Assembly (NCBI RefSeq): GCF_017640745.1
Contig: NZ_JAEPQA010000018.1
Coordinates: forward strand, 1-64,000
Origin: Nisaea sp.
GTDB lineage: Bacteria; Pseudomonadota; Alphaproteobacteria; Thalassobaculales; Thalassobaculaceae
Direction: 5' to 3'
DNA length: 64,000 nt
The notes beneath the pieces are model-generated. The model was not told the DNA's origin and did not search any database. It saw only the letters and a list, made by a program, of their open reading frames with translations. Positions 36,851 to 45,022 of the stretch are shown here, piece after piece (position 1 is the stretch's first letter; each line of letters starts with the position of its first letter). The translations under genes were made by a program, and so were the position numbers.

Positions 36851-39415
36851 TCAACCCATCTCCGGAGATCGGATAGGAAAGCGGACCTCAAACTCGGCGC
36901 CGTCTCCAGGCTCGCTACGGCACTGGACTGTTCCCTCCAGCACCTTCACGACAAGATTGAACACGATATGCATTCCGAGCCCGCTGCCTCCTTGCCCGAG
37001 GCGAGTGGTGAAGAAGGGATCGAAGACCCGGCGCACGGTCTCCGCCGACATTCCGCAACCGTCGTCGCGGTAGAGAAGGACGGCCGAGCCGCCGTCACGT
37101 CGGACCTCGATCGTAATGCTCCCTGCCTCTCGCGCAGCGAATCCGTGAATGATGGAGTTCATCACCAGATTGGTCAGGATCTGGGCAATCGCGCCGGGGA
37201 AACTCAGGAGCTCGATCTCCTCATTTCCCGATATTTCGACCGCGACATTGTCCCGGTCGAGCTGCGGACTGAGACTGTCGATCACTTCACGGGCATAGTC
37301 GATCAGATTGAATGTGCGTTCTGCTTCACTGGTCCGGTCGACCGCGACGCTCTTGAAGCTCGACACCAGACGGGCCGCACGGGCCAGGTTGGATTCGACG
37401 AGATCCGCCGCGCCGACGATCTTCGAGATTCCGTTCTCGAAATCGCTGCGCTTGAGACTGCCTTCCTTCATTTGCGATTGCAGCCGCCGCGCATCCGCCG
37501 AGACGGTGGATATCGCGGTCACGCAAACCCCGACAGGCGTATTGATCTCGTGCGCGACACCGGCCACCAGGGACCCAAGGGAGGCCAGACGCTCGGCCTC
37601 GACCAGGCTCTGCCGCGCCTCATAAAGTTCAGTGATATCGGCCGTCGAACCGGTGTATCCGGCGAAGCCCCCATCCGCATGGATTGGCATCGCGGTTATC
37701 CGATACATCCGGATCTCACCACCGACGGAACGCGTGACCTCGAAGTCGCGGAGCGGCGCGCGGCTGGACAAGACGTCGATGAGTTCCCTGCAGAGATCCG
37801 GATCGAAGCCGCTCGCCGCGAAATAGTCCGACAGAGCGGTGCCGATCAGATCCTTCCCCGTCACACCGGAGGAAAGCGGGAAGCTCTCCGAGAGATAGGT
37901 GAACCGGTAGTCTGAATCACACTCCCAGAACCAGTCGGCCGAGGCCTGAGCCAGATTGCGAAACCGTCTCTCACTGACCCTAAGTTCGCCCGTCCGCTCG
38001 GCGACCGTCATCTCCAAATGTTCTTTGGACGCCTGAAGCGCTTCCTGCGTTTCGATCAGTTCCGTGACATCGTAGCCAAGCGCCCCCAGGCCCTGAACCT
38101 CGCCGCTGCTGTCGATGATCGGAAAACGGCTGAGGCGCAGATGACGGGTCGCCCCGTCCGACCGGACGCGCTTGCGCATCGACACGTCGCGACGACGCTC
38201 CCTCATCAGGGCGCGCTCTTCCGTGATGACCTCTTCGGCTTCGAGGGGATATCCGGCGAGCCGAAGCAGCTCCTCCGTCGTCTTGCCGATGATCTCCTCT
38301 GCGGGCATTCCCCCCCAGTCGGCAGCTGCCTTGTTGAGCCGGACGATTCGGCAGTCCAGATCGCGGATCGTGACGCCCTGATCCAGATGCTCGAACAGAT
38401 TGCGGAGCAGATCCTCGGCCTCCTGGCGCGCCTTCTCAAGCTGCCTCCGTTCGGTGATATCCTGACGCATCAGGATGATCCCGCCCTGAGGCATGCGCTT
38501 CTCGGTCGTGACCAGCAGGCGATCTCTGACAGGCGTCTCGAACGGCATGCCATCAGCCACGCGATGCCGCTCCGTTCTCTGCGCGACGAACGCAGCCATC
38601 TCCTGCGGAGCCGCAGACGTAATATGCCCAGCCGACACGAGCTCCTCGACGAGATCATGGAAAGTATGCTCGAGGCCCAGTTCCGGGTCGCTCTGAAGCG
38701 ACGGATAATATTGCGCGAATTCGGGGTTGCAGATCACCAGCCGGTCTTCGGCATCGAAGATCGCGATTGCCGCAGGCATCGCCATGATCGCTTCCTGGAG
38801 GATGCCTTCCAGGTGCATGGCGCGCTCGCGCTCCCGCGTCAGTGCGTCCTCTGTCTCCTTTTGCACGGTGAGATCGACCGCGCAGGTTCCGACAGCGACG
38901 ACATTGCCCGTCTCGTCGCGCATCGGAAACTTGACGAGGAAACGTTCATGCACCTTGTCCCCGCGACGCACCTTGACCTGCTGTCTCAAGAGTTGGCCGG
39001 TCTCGGCAACTTCACGCTCGATTCTGTCGACATTTGCGCGACGGACCGGGTCCGACGCGTAGACCTCTGCATTGCTCTGTCCGAGAATCTCGTCCGGGGA
39101 CTTGTTCAGCCAGTCGCAATAGGCGGCATTGACCAGAAGATAGCGGCCGTCAATGTCCTTCAGATCCATGCAGATTGGCGAATGCTCGAAAAGCGCACCG
39201 AGCCGGGACTCGGAAACCTTGAGGCGCTGAACCTCGCTCACAAGGCTTCTCGCTCTGGATCGAACGAGGATCAATATGAGCGACGCGGCACCCAGGAGAC
39301 CGGCAGCGACGGCAGATGTGAGCGTACCGGCCGAAACAAACCCGCTCCATTCGGCGCATATCACCGTCGCTGCGGCAAGATTGCATCCGAAGGCAGCGGT
39401 CACATATTTCGACAT
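36851..39415 (-). CDS. Multi-PAS sensor histidine kinase B
   Basis: An 854-residue paralogue of kinase A with the same layout: N-terminal anchor (FGCNLAAATVICAEW and AVAAGLLGAASLILILV), then PAS regions including LFEHSPICMDLKDIDGRYL, MAMPAAIAIFDAEDRLVICN and ASADWFWECDSDYRFTYLS. The kinase core shows AGVAHEINTPVGVC, NLVMNSIIHGF, RDDGCGM and GGSGLGMHIVF. I prefer the ATG at 39415 over one 13 codons upstream because it places the phospho-His at 622, as in kinase A. No cognate regulator lies next to it. The 5' flank is AT-rich. Confidence 0.91.
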   Translation of the reverse strand: MSKYVTAAFGCNLAAATVICAEWSGFVSAGTLTSAVAAGLLGAASLILILVRSRARSLVSEVQRLKVSESRLGALFEHSPICMDLKDIDGRYLLVNAAYCDWLNKSPDEILGQSNAEVYASDPVRRANVDRIEREVAETGQLLRQQVKVRRGDKVHERFLVKFPMRDETGNVVAVGTCAVDLTVQKETEDALTRERERAMHLEGILQEAIMAMPAAIAIFDAEDRLVICNPEFAQYYPSLQSDPELGLEHTFHDLVEELVSAGHITSAAPQEMAAFVAQRTERHRVADGMPFETPVRDRLLVTTEKRMPQGGIILMRQDITERRQLEKARQEAEDLLRNLFEHLDQGVTIRDLDCRIVRLNKAAADWGGMPAEEIIGKTTEELLRLAGYPLEAEEVITEERALMRERRRDVSMRKRVRSDGATRHLRLSRFPIIDSSGEVQGLGALGYDVTELIETQEALQASKEHLEMTVAERTGELRVSERRFRNLAQASADWFWECDSDYRFTYLSESFPLSSGVTGKDLIGTALSDYFAASGFDPDLCRELIDVLSSRAPLRDFEVTRSVGGEIRMYRITAMPIHADGGFAGYTGSTADITELYEARQSLVEAERLASLGSLVAGVAHEINTPVGVCVTAISTVSADARRLQSQMKEGSLKRSDFENGISKIVGAADLVESNLARAARLVSSFKSVAVDRTSEAERTFNLIDYAREVIDSLSPQLDRDNVAVEISGNEEIELLSFPGAIAQILTNLVMNSIIHGFAAREAGSITIEVRRDGGSAVLLYRDDGCGMSAETVRRVFDPFFTTRLGQGGSGLGMHIVFNLVVKVLEGTVQCRSEPGDGAEFEVRFPIRSPEMG

Positions 39416-39580
39416 CTGCTCTGCCAACAGAAGACTCCTTCGCCTGCAAGACATTCAAACGCGTAAACAAAACGCAATCGGAACACCCAAATGCTGAATA
39501 AATTTTTAAGTTATTCCACTTTCAGACATTTTTTTGCAGATCCCGTTATCAGCAATCTCGCACACTCCTTATTTCAAACG

Positions 39581-39607
39581 AAAACGGGCCCGTCTGTGAC
39601 GGGCCCG
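39581..39607 (-). terminator. Rho-independent terminator of sodB
   Basis: On the minus strand CGGGCCCGTC and GACGGGCCCG form a perfect 10-bp stem around ACA, followed by TTTTCGTTT. It lies 25 bases past the sodB stop. This is the most canonical terminator in the window. Confidence 0.88.
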
Positions 39608-39632
39608 CTCCGGATCGTGATGGTGTGGTGTG

Positions 39633-40235
39633 TCAGCTCGCCTTGGCGAAGAGCTCTCCGACATAGTCCCAGTTCACCATGTTCTCGATGAACGCCTTCA
39701 CGTAATCGGGACGCCGGTTGCGGTAATCGATGTAGTAGGAATGCTCCCACACGTCGCAGCCGAGCAGCACGGTCTCGCCATAGGCCATCGGGCTCTCGCC
39801 GTTCGGCGTCTTGGTGACCTTCAGCTTGCCGTCCTTGCCCATGGCCAGCCAGCACCAGCCGGAGCCGAACTGGGTGACGCCGGCATCGATGAAGGCGGCC
39901 TTAAAGGCATCGACGGAGCCGAGATCCTCGACGATCTTCTTTTCCAGCGCGCCCGGAATGGCGCCGCCGCCGTTCTTCTTCATCATCTGCCAGAACTGGA
40001 CATGGTTCCAATGCTGGCTCGCATTGTTGAACAGACCGGCCATCTTTTCCTTGTAGGCGGTCTGCACGATCTCCTCGACGGACTTGCCTTCGAGACCGGT
40101 ACCTTCGAGCAGCTTGTTGCCGTTGGTCACGTAGGCCTGGTGGTGCTTGTCGTGGTGGAACTCGAGGGTTTCCTTCGACATGTACGGCTGGAGCGCTTCG
40201 TAATCGTAGGGAAGGGCAGGCAGTTCGAGGGCCAT
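39633..40235 (-). CDS. sodB: Iron superoxide dismutase
   Basis: A 200-residue cytoplasmic superoxide dismutase. Metal ligands are His27 (EFHHDKHH), His75 (NASQHWNH), Asp161 and His165 (CDVWEHSYYIDYRN). QFGSGWCWL and the AGLFNNASQHWNH context are of the Fe type, although metal choice cannot be fixed by sequence alone. The start at 40235 has AGGAGA upstream, and the frame upstream of it is not conserved in the family. It is monocistronic, with its own strong terminator. It protects against superoxide made by respiration, including electrons from CO oxidation. Confidence 0.96.
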   Translation of the reverse strand: MALELPALPYDYEALQPYMSKETLEFHHDKHHQAYVTNGNKLLEGTGLEGKSVEEIVQTAYKEKMAGLFNNASQHWNHVQFWQMMKKNGGGAIPGALEKKIVEDLGSVDAFKAAFIDAGVTQFGSGWCWLAMGKDGKLKVTKTPNGESPMAYGETVLLGCDVWEHSYYIDYRNRRPDYVKAFIENMVNWDYVGELFAKAS

Positions 40236-40253
40236 TTCGGTCTCCTGTCTTTT

Positions 40254-40354
40254 CGAATGTGATCTCGCCGGAAGCCGGCTGCGCAATGGCAATGCTAGTA
40301 AAACGATTCCAATGTGCGCCAGTTCCCCCGTGAACGTGACTTAATTCACATTCG
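40254..40354. promoter_or_regulatory. Inverted CGAATGTGA repeats in the sodB / phosphodiesterase divergent spacer
   Basis: CGAATGTGA at 40254-40262 and its exact reverse complement TCACATTCG at 40346-40354 lie at the two ends of the 198-base divergent promoter region. The right copy overlaps GTGAA-N10-TTCAC (40330-40349). The layout suggests a shared regulator site for both genes, but no known regulator consensus is matched with confidence. Confidence 0.3.
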
Positions 40355-40433
40355 CCGAATTGCAAAGGGAAACAAACTGGACAATTCGGCGACGGACCCG
40401 TGCAATAGGGTCAGAAATTGGGGAGTACCGGGC

Positions 40434-41225
40434 ATGTTGATCGCCGAGATCACAGATACCCACCTGATGGATGGCGGGATCCCGGCCTATGACACCATCG
40501 ACACCAGATCCTTCCTGGAAGCGGCCGTCGACAAGCTGGCGTCCCTCACGCCCCGCCCCGACGCCCTGCTCGTCGCCGGCGACGTCTCCGAGGACGGAAC
40601 GATCGGCTCCTACCGGATCTTTCGCGAGTGCGTCGGCCGCCTCGGAATCCCGGTCTATGTGGTTCCCGGGAATCACGACGCCCGGGAGAACATGCGCTCC
40701 GCCTTCGCTCCGGACGGCTACATGCCGGCCTTGGGGCATCTCGACTATGTCGCCGAAATCGGGCCGCTGACCCTGATCGCGCTCGACACCCTGGTCGAAG
40801 GCGAAGTGCATGGAGAGATCGCCCCGGAGCGGCGGGACTGGCTTGAAGCCGCCCTCCACGCAGTACGGGATCGTCCAGCGATCGTCATGCTTCATCACCC
40901 GCCCTTCGCGACCGGAACGAAGATGGACGAGATTGGCTGCCGCGACGGCGATGCACTCGAAGCCGTGATCCGGCGGTTCGAGAATGTGGAAATCGTGCTC
41001 GCCGGACATTTTCACCGCTCCGTTCACCGGCGCTGGGCCGGCACGGCCGCGAATATCTGTTCCTCGACGGCGCACCAGATGGGTCTCGACCTTGCGCACG
41101 TGCCGGGTTTCAAGGTCTTCATGGAACCGCCGCAGATCCAGCTGCTGCACTGGCACGCCGAGACCGGGCTCGCGGTCCATCAGGTTCCGGTCGGCGACTT
41201 CGAGTGCGTGCACGAGAGCGGATAG
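40434..41225 (+). CDS. Metallophosphoesterase, CpdA-type cyclic nucleotide phosphodiesterase-like
   Basis: A 263-residue calcineurin-like phosphoesterase. All metal-site blocks are visible: AEITDTHL, VAGDVSEDG, VPGNHDARE, VMLHHPPF and LAGHFHRSVHR. The order and length match class III phosphodiesterases such as CpdA, which hydrolyse cAMP or phosphodiesters. The ATG at 40434 is preceded by GGGGAG, and the long upstream open frame is non-coding. It is divergent from sodB. Confidence 0.88.
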   Translation: MLIAEITDTHLMDGGIPAYDTIDTRSFLEAAVDKLASLTPRPDALLVAGDVSEDGTIGSYRIFRECVGRLGIPVYVVPGNHDARENMRSAFAPDGYMPALGHLDYVAEIGPLTLIALDTLVEGEVHGEIAPERRDWLEAALHAVRDRPAIVMLHHPPFATGTKMDEIGCRDGDALEAVIRRFENVEIVLAGHFHRSVHRRWAGTAANICSSTAHQMGLDLAHVPGFKVFMEPPQIQLLHWHAETGLAVHQVPVGDFECVHESG

Positions 41226-41292
41226 GCCCGACCGGCTCTCTTTCCCCAACCCGTGATTGCCGCGCGCGCCGGAGCGTGTAAACTCCGGCGCC

Positions 41293-42249
41293 ATGACATC
41301 CGGATATCCCCTCGACCTCACCCGCCGCAAGCCGAACATCTACGGTTTCAGCGGGCTCGACCGCAGTGCCCATCTCCGCGAGGAGGAGGGCTGGCTGGAG
41401 CGGCTAGTCGGCGACGAAACCACCCGGCTGGTGCCGGTCTGGCGCAGCCGCTCGCTGGTGCTCGGCGCGGATAGCGAAACCCCGTCGGCGGCGCTGCTGA
41501 ACGCCCGGGAGTTCGCCGTCCTTGTCCAACGGTCCGAAACCGTCATCTTCCTCGGTAACCGGGGACCCGAAGCGCATGTCGCGGTGGATCTCTCCCATCT
41601 CGAGGAAGACGAGGCGGCCGGGCTGGTCGGTGACGCCGGGCAATTCCTGGATCTGCGGCAGGTCGGCCCGCTGCTGGAGCGTTTCGAGGGTTCGGTACTC
41701 GCCTATGCGCGCGGCCTGATGCACTGGCACCAGCGGCACCGCTATTGCGGTGTGTGCGGCGCCTCCACCCGGGTCTCGAAGGGCGGTCACCAGCGCAACT
41801 GCAGCAACGAGAGCTGCCGCGCGCCGGCCTTCCCGCGCACCGACCCTGCGGTCATCATGCTGGTTCACGACGCTGCGGGCGAAAAGGCCCTGCTCGGACG
41901 CCAGGCGGTCTGGCCTGAAGGACGCTATTCGACCCTGGCGGGCTTCGTCGAGCCGGGCGAGACCCTTGAGGAGGCAGTTGCGCGCGAGGTTTTCGAGGAG
42001 ACCGGCGTCGAGGTGCGCGACGTGCGCTACCACTCCTCCCAGCCCTGGCCCTTCCCCGCCTCGATCATGCTCGGCTTCCATGCCGAGGCGAAAACGACGG
42101 AAATTCACCGCCGCGACGAGGAACTCGAGGATGCGCAATGGTTCAGCCGCGAGGAGCTGCTGAATTTCGGCGCACTCGGAAAGGGGCTGCCGAGCAAGGA
42201 TTCCATCGCCCGGCGGCTGATCGAGGACTGGCTCGCGGGCGAGGTCTGA
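41293..42249 (+). CDS. nudC: NAD(+) diphosphatase / NADH pyrophosphatase
   Basis: A 318-residue NudC. A four-Cys zinc ribbon (YCGVCGAST and CSNESC) is followed by the Nudix box GFVEPGETLEEAVAREVFEETGVEV read in short blocks, with the essential EExxE region. The family-specific SQPWPFPASIMLGF segment identifies NADH/NAD-capped RNA pyrophosphatases. It cleaves NAD(H) to NMN(H) and AMP and may remove NAD caps from RNA. The start at 41293 (MTSGYPLDL) is chosen over an upstream ATG. It is convergent with the pterin dehydratase gene. Confidence 0.93.
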   Translation: MTSGYPLDLTRRKPNIYGFSGLDRSAHLREEEGWLERLVGDETTRLVPVWRSRSLVLGADSETPSAALLNAREFAVLVQRSETVIFLGNRGPEAHVAVDLSHLEEDEAAGLVGDAGQFLDLRQVGPLLERFEGSVLAYARGLMHWHQRHRYCGVCGASTRVSKGGHQRNCSNESCRAPAFPRTDPAVIMLVHDAAGEKALLGRQAVWPEGRYSTLAGFVEPGETLEEAVAREVFEETGVEVRDVRYHSSQPWPFPASIMLGFHAEAKTTEIHRRDEELEDAQWFSREELLNFGALGKGLPSKDSIARRLIEDWLAGEV

Positions 42250-42256
42250 ACGGGCG

Positions 42257-42565
42257 CTAGCCCGTCTCCGGCTCGCCTTCGGCCAGTTCGTCCATCTGCA
42301 CGGCGAGATCGATATCGAGGCGCGTCAGACCGCCCGCGTCGTGAGTATTCAGCGTCACGTCGACCCGGTTATAGACGTTGAACCATTCCGGATGGTGGTC
42401 CATCTCCTCGGCGATCTCCGCGACCTTCGTCATGAAGGCGAAGGCTTCCCTGAAATTGCCGAAACGATAGCTGCGTGAAATCGCGTCGCGGCCTTCGACC
42501 GGACTCCAGTCCGGCAGCCCCGCAAGGGCCTGGTCCCGCTCCGCCCCGGCCAGCTTCTTGACCAT
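42257..42565 (-). CDS. Pterin-4a-carbinolamine dehydratase
   Basis: A 102-residue PCD/DCoH protein. The active-site region [23 protein letters not shown] contains the family signature (HHPEW, then the T-H-D near the end of the strand). It dehydrates 4a-hydroxytetrahydropterin. No phenylalanine hydroxylase gene is nearby, so as in many bacteria its role may be in pterin or molybdopterin cofactor chemistry. The start at 42565 is preferred over one six codons earlier. A 6-bp hairpin (42250-42265) lies across the convergent ends with nudC. Confidence 0.9.
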   Translation of the reverse strand: MVKKLAGAERDQALAGLPDWSPVEGRDAISRSYRFGNFREAFAFMTKVAEIAEEMDHHPEWFNVYNRVDVTLNTHDAGGLTRLDIDLAVQMDELAEGEPETG

Positions 42566-42634
42566 GTCGGCTTCCCTCTCCAACGTTCGGCTTCCATGCT
42601 AGCGCAAAACCCGCGCGCCGGTTATAGCGATGGC

Positions 42635-43033
42635 ATGGTGCAGATGATCGAACCGCCGACCCTCGACGATATCGAACGGCTCGCCCGCGAAGCCTTCGCG
42701 ACGATTCCGGACGAGCTCCGCGCGCAGACCGGCGACGTGACCTTTCTGGTGACCGATTTCGCCGAGGACGACGTGCTTGACCAGTTCGAGGCCGAGAGCC
42801 CGTTCGAGATCCTCGGCCTCTATGCCGGCATCCCGTTCGGCGAGGCCGAGAGCATGGCGAGCCCGGCGGACCTCAACCGCATCTTCCTCTACCGCCGCCC
42901 GATCCTCGACTACTGGTGCGAGAGCGGCGAGGACCTGCAAAGCATCGTCCGCCACGTGCTGATCCACGAGATCGGCCATCACTTCGGGTTTTCCGACGAC
43001 GACATGGAAGCCATCGAAGCCACCGCAGACTGA
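42635..43033 (+). CDS. Small zincin-like metallopeptidase family protein
   Basis: A 132-residue protein of the metallopeptidase family PF06262 (DUF1025). It ends with HVLIHEIGHHFGFSDDDMEAIE, which holds the zinc-binding HExxH and a downstream acidic residue. There is no signal peptide, so it should be cytoplasmic. A physiological substrate is not known for the family. The ATG at 42635 is favoured, since the earlier in-frame ATG gives an unrelated tail. It is divergent from the pterin dehydratase. Confidence 0.88.
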   Translation: MVQMIEPPTLDDIERLAREAFATIPDELRAQTGDVTFLVTDFAEDDVLDQFEAESPFEILGLYAGIPFGEAESMASPADLNRIFLYRRPILDYWCESGEDLQSIVRHVLIHEIGHHFGFSDDDMEAIEATAD

Positions 43034-43100
43034 CACAGCGCTCCACGGCTCCGGTGCAGATTGTCGCAGGCCAGAGAGGTTCCTTGAATCGTGCAAATAA

Positions 43101-43123
43101 AGATGCATATTAAATTCATCTTT
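43101..43123. promoter_or_regulatory. NsrR operator (nitric-oxide-responsive) of the haemoglobin operon
   Basis: The half-sites AAGATGCATAT (43101-43111) and AAATTCATCTT (43113-43123) form an 11-1-11 inverted repeat close to the published NsrR palindrome. TTGAAT at 43085-43090 and TATTAA at 43109-43114 (18-base spacing) would put the -10 box inside the operator, so bound NsrR would block transcription. It lies 17 bases before the haemoglobin start codon. The nsrR gene itself ends the operon, suggesting autoregulation. Confidence 0.85.
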
Positions 43124-43140
43124 TAAGAGGGAGACCTCCG

Positions 43141-43596
43141 ATGACTATCGAACCGATCCGAAGCGCGCCCGAACGTCGGGCGGAACTGCAGACACAGGCC
43201 GCCGCGCTCGGGATCGACGAAGGCTATATCGATCGCCTCGTCGAGGCCTTCTACAGGAAGGTCCGGCAGGACGGGATGCTCGGTCCGGTCTTCGCGCGGC
43301 GGATCGCGGACTGGGGGCCGCACCTCACACGGATGAAGGCCTTCTGGAGTTCGGTGGCCCTCAATAGCGGGCAATATTCCGGCAAGCCGGTCCCGGCGCA
43401 TCTCGTGCTGAAAGAGGTTCGTCCCGCGCATTTCGAACGCTGGCTCGCGCTCTTCCAGGAAACCCTCGAAGAGACCGCCCCCACCCCCGGCGCGGTCTTC
43501 CACTTCATGGAGCGGGCGCAGCGCATCGCCACCAGTCTGCAACTCGCCATGTTCGGAGTGCCGGAACTGCAGCGCCCGAAAGGAGAGGGCAAATGA
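43141..43596 (+). CDS. Group III truncated haemoglobin
   Basis: A 151-residue haem protein. The group III pattern is visible: VEAFYRKVRQDGMLGPVF, HLTRMKAFWSSVALNSGQYSGKP, then PAHFERWLALFQETL with the proximal His in the AHFERW block. These proteins bind NO or O2 and are linked to nitrosative stress. AGAGGGAG precedes the ATG. It is the first gene of a four-gene operon under an NsrR operator, so a role in NO detoxification or sensing is well supported by context. Confidence 0.9.
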   Translation: MTIEPIRSAPERRAELQTQAAALGIDEGYIDRLVEAFYRKVRQDGMLGPVFARRIADWGPHLTRMKAFWSSVALNSGQYSGKPVPAHLVLKEVRPAHFERWLALFQETLEETAPTPGAVFHFMERAQRIATSLQLAMFGVPELQRPKGEGK

Positions 43597-43817
43597 TCAC
43601 TCTCAAGATCGTCACCATGCTGGCGCTCGCCGCCACGGCCGGTTTTTTCCTGATCTACCTGACCGCGCTCGAGACCGGCAGCCGCGAGGATGAGCGTCTC
43701 GGTCGGAAATCCTTCCTCGACGAAACCGGCGGCGCTCTGGTCTTCGCCGCACGCGGCGCCTTCTTCGGCTGGATCGCCCTGCTCGTCGTGCTGACCGCCG
43801 TCGATGCCGTCGGCTGA
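43593..43817 (+). CDS. Small two-helix membrane protein in the NsrR operon
   Basis: A 74-residue protein of unknown family. Helix 1 is LKIVTMLALAATAGFFLIYLTAL, a charged loop (ETGSREDERLGRKSFLDE) follows, and helix 2 is FFGWIALLVVLTAV. The loop carries no Cys or His. The start overlaps the haemoglobin stop as ATGA, so the two are co-translated. It may anchor the haemoglobin or support a respiratory NO-related complex. This is inference from position only. Confidence 0.78.
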   Translation: MITLKIVTMLALAATAGFFLIYLTALETGSREDERLGRKSFLDETGGALVFAARGAFFGWIALLVVLTAVDAVG

Positions 43818-43825
43818 AAGGAGAC

Positions 43826-43945
43826 ATGATGAAACATCCCCTCCCCCTCTGGCGCCGGTTCGGACCGATCCTTCTGCTCTGGGTCGCCGCCCCCTTGCCG
43901 CTCTACATCTGGGCCGGGATCTCTCTCGCGCTCGGTCTGAGGTGA
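43826..43945 (+). CDS. 39-residue single-helix membrane microprotein
   Basis: A small open frame begins at an ATG preceded by AAAGGAGA at ideal spacing. The predicted protein starts MMKHPLPLWRRFGPILLL and continues through a hydrophobic helix (LLLWVAAPLPLYIWAGISLAL) to end GLR. The positive-inside rule places the N-terminus in the cytoplasm. It fits exactly in the nine-base to seven-base gaps between its neighbours. No homologue is recognised. Its ribosome site and position in the NsrR operon support that it is real. Confidence 0.7.
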   Translation: MMKHPLPLWRRFGPILLLWVAAPLPLYIWAGISLALGLR

Positions 43946-43952
43946 ACGCGCC

Positions 43953-44381
43953 ATGCGGCTCAACGTGCAGACCGACTATGCGCTGCGCCTGCTGATGCAT
44001 CTCGCGGTCAATACCGGCCGCCTGGTGACCATCAAGGAGGCCTCCGACCGTTTCGGGATCTCGAAGACGCACCTGATGAAGCTCGCCAGCGCATTGACCC
44101 ATGACGGGTTCGTTGAGGCGCTCCGGGGCCGCTCAGGGGGCCTCAGGCTGGCACGTCCGGCGGCGGAGATACGGGTCGGCGAGGTGGTGCGGCGCATGGA
44201 GAACGATTTCGACGTCGTGGAATGTTTCCGGGCCGGGCGCAACGAATGCCTGATTACCCCAGCCTGCCGCCTGAAAGGCGTGCTGCACCGGGCCGTCGAG
44301 GCGTTCCTCTCGGAGCTCGACAGCTGCACGCTCGAGGATCTGGTGAAAACGAACCAGCCGCTTCGTCTGCTGCTCGCCTGA
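43953..44381 (+). CDS. nsrR: Rrf2 family NO-sensing repressor NsrR
   Basis: A 142-residue Rrf2 regulator. The N-terminal winged helix (LNVQTDYALRLLMHLAVN, FGISKTHLMKLASAL) is followed by GGLRLARPAAEIRVGEVVR. Three cysteines at 91, 99 and 105 (VECFRAGRNEC, ITPAC) match the 4Fe-4S cluster ligands of NsrR. NO damages the cluster and releases DNA. The NsrR-type operator 0.8 kb upstream, at the head of the same operon, shows the likely self-regulated target. IscR is less likely given the Cys spacing and context. Confidence 0.9.
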   Translation: MRLNVQTDYALRLLMHLAVNTGRLVTIKEASDRFGISKTHLMKLASALTHDGFVEALRGRSGGLRLARPAAEIRVGEVVRRMENDFDVVECFRAGRNECLITPACRLKGVLHRAVEAFLSELDSCTLEDLVKTNQPLRLLLA

Positions 44382-44390
44382 ACCGCAGGC

Positions 44391-45020
44391 TCAGGGAAGC
44401 GCCCGCCCGAGCCAGATGGCCTTGCCGGTGTCTTTGTCCGCCGGTAGATCGATCGGCGCGAACCCGGCGCGCTGCCAGAACGTGAGACCACCGGTATTGC
44501 CGGGATTGACGCCGACATGGACGTGCCCCGCGCCCGCTCTTCGCACAAGCGGGTACCCGGTCTCCAGCAAACGCGAGCCGATCCCCCGGCGCTGCAGGCG
44601 CGGCAAGAGGTTCATGTGCAGGTGGCCCGGATGCTCCGCCACCACCGCGTCCGGGATTACGCCTTCCGGATGATGGATGCGGTGCGCCCGCTTGGCATCC
44701 GCGTCCCAAGCCGGGTCCGGCAACGGTCCCGGATCCGGATAGCAACGGCGAAGAGACGGCCACCACTCGGCCTGCTGCCGGGCTTCGAAATCCCGCGTGT
44801 TCGGAACGCCGACCAGATAGCCCGCGACGCCCTCTGCGTCCTCGGCGACAAGGCAGAGGTCCGGCAGCAGCGTCGCATAGGGTCCAACATAGACATGGCC
44901 GATGATTTCGCGATGCCGGTAGAGACGCGTCGCATCCCCGCCGCCGTCGCCGGTGCGGAGTGAAATTTCATAGAGTGTGGGGAGATCCTCGTCGCGGAAG
45001 GCTCTGATCCGGACCTCCAT
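44391..45020 (-). CDS. GNAT family N-acetyltransferase
   Basis: A 209-residue acetyltransferase. VRIRAFRDEDLPTLYEISLRT is the N-terminal strand-helix, HMNLLPRLQRRGIGSRLLE the acetyl-CoA loop (Q/RxxGxG/A), and VNPGNTGGLTFWQRAGF the C-terminal part. The substrate is unknown; the inserted HPEGVIPDAV segment resembles O-GlcNAcase-linked acetyltransferase domains only loosely. The ATG at 45020 is two bases after the mutL stop, so it is co-transcribed with pgi and mutL. An in-frame upstream extension would overlap mutL and is rejected. Confidence 0.86.
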   Translation of the reverse strand: MEVRIRAFRDEDLPTLYEISLRTGDGGGDATRLYRHREIIGHVYVGPYATLLPDLCLVAEDAEGVAGYLVGVPNTRDFEARQQAEWWPSLRRCYPDPGPLPDPAWDADAKRAHRIHHPEGVIPDAVVAEHPGHLHMNLLPRLQRRGIGSRLLETGYPLVRRAGAGHVHVGVNPGNTGGLTFWQRAGFAPIDLPADKDTGKAIWLGRALP

Positions 45021-45022
45021 CC

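Noticed and set aside
42250-42265. Terminator between nudC and the pterin dehydratase
   Set aside because: The stem is only 6 bp with no T-run on either strand, and it overlaps the dehydratase stop codon.
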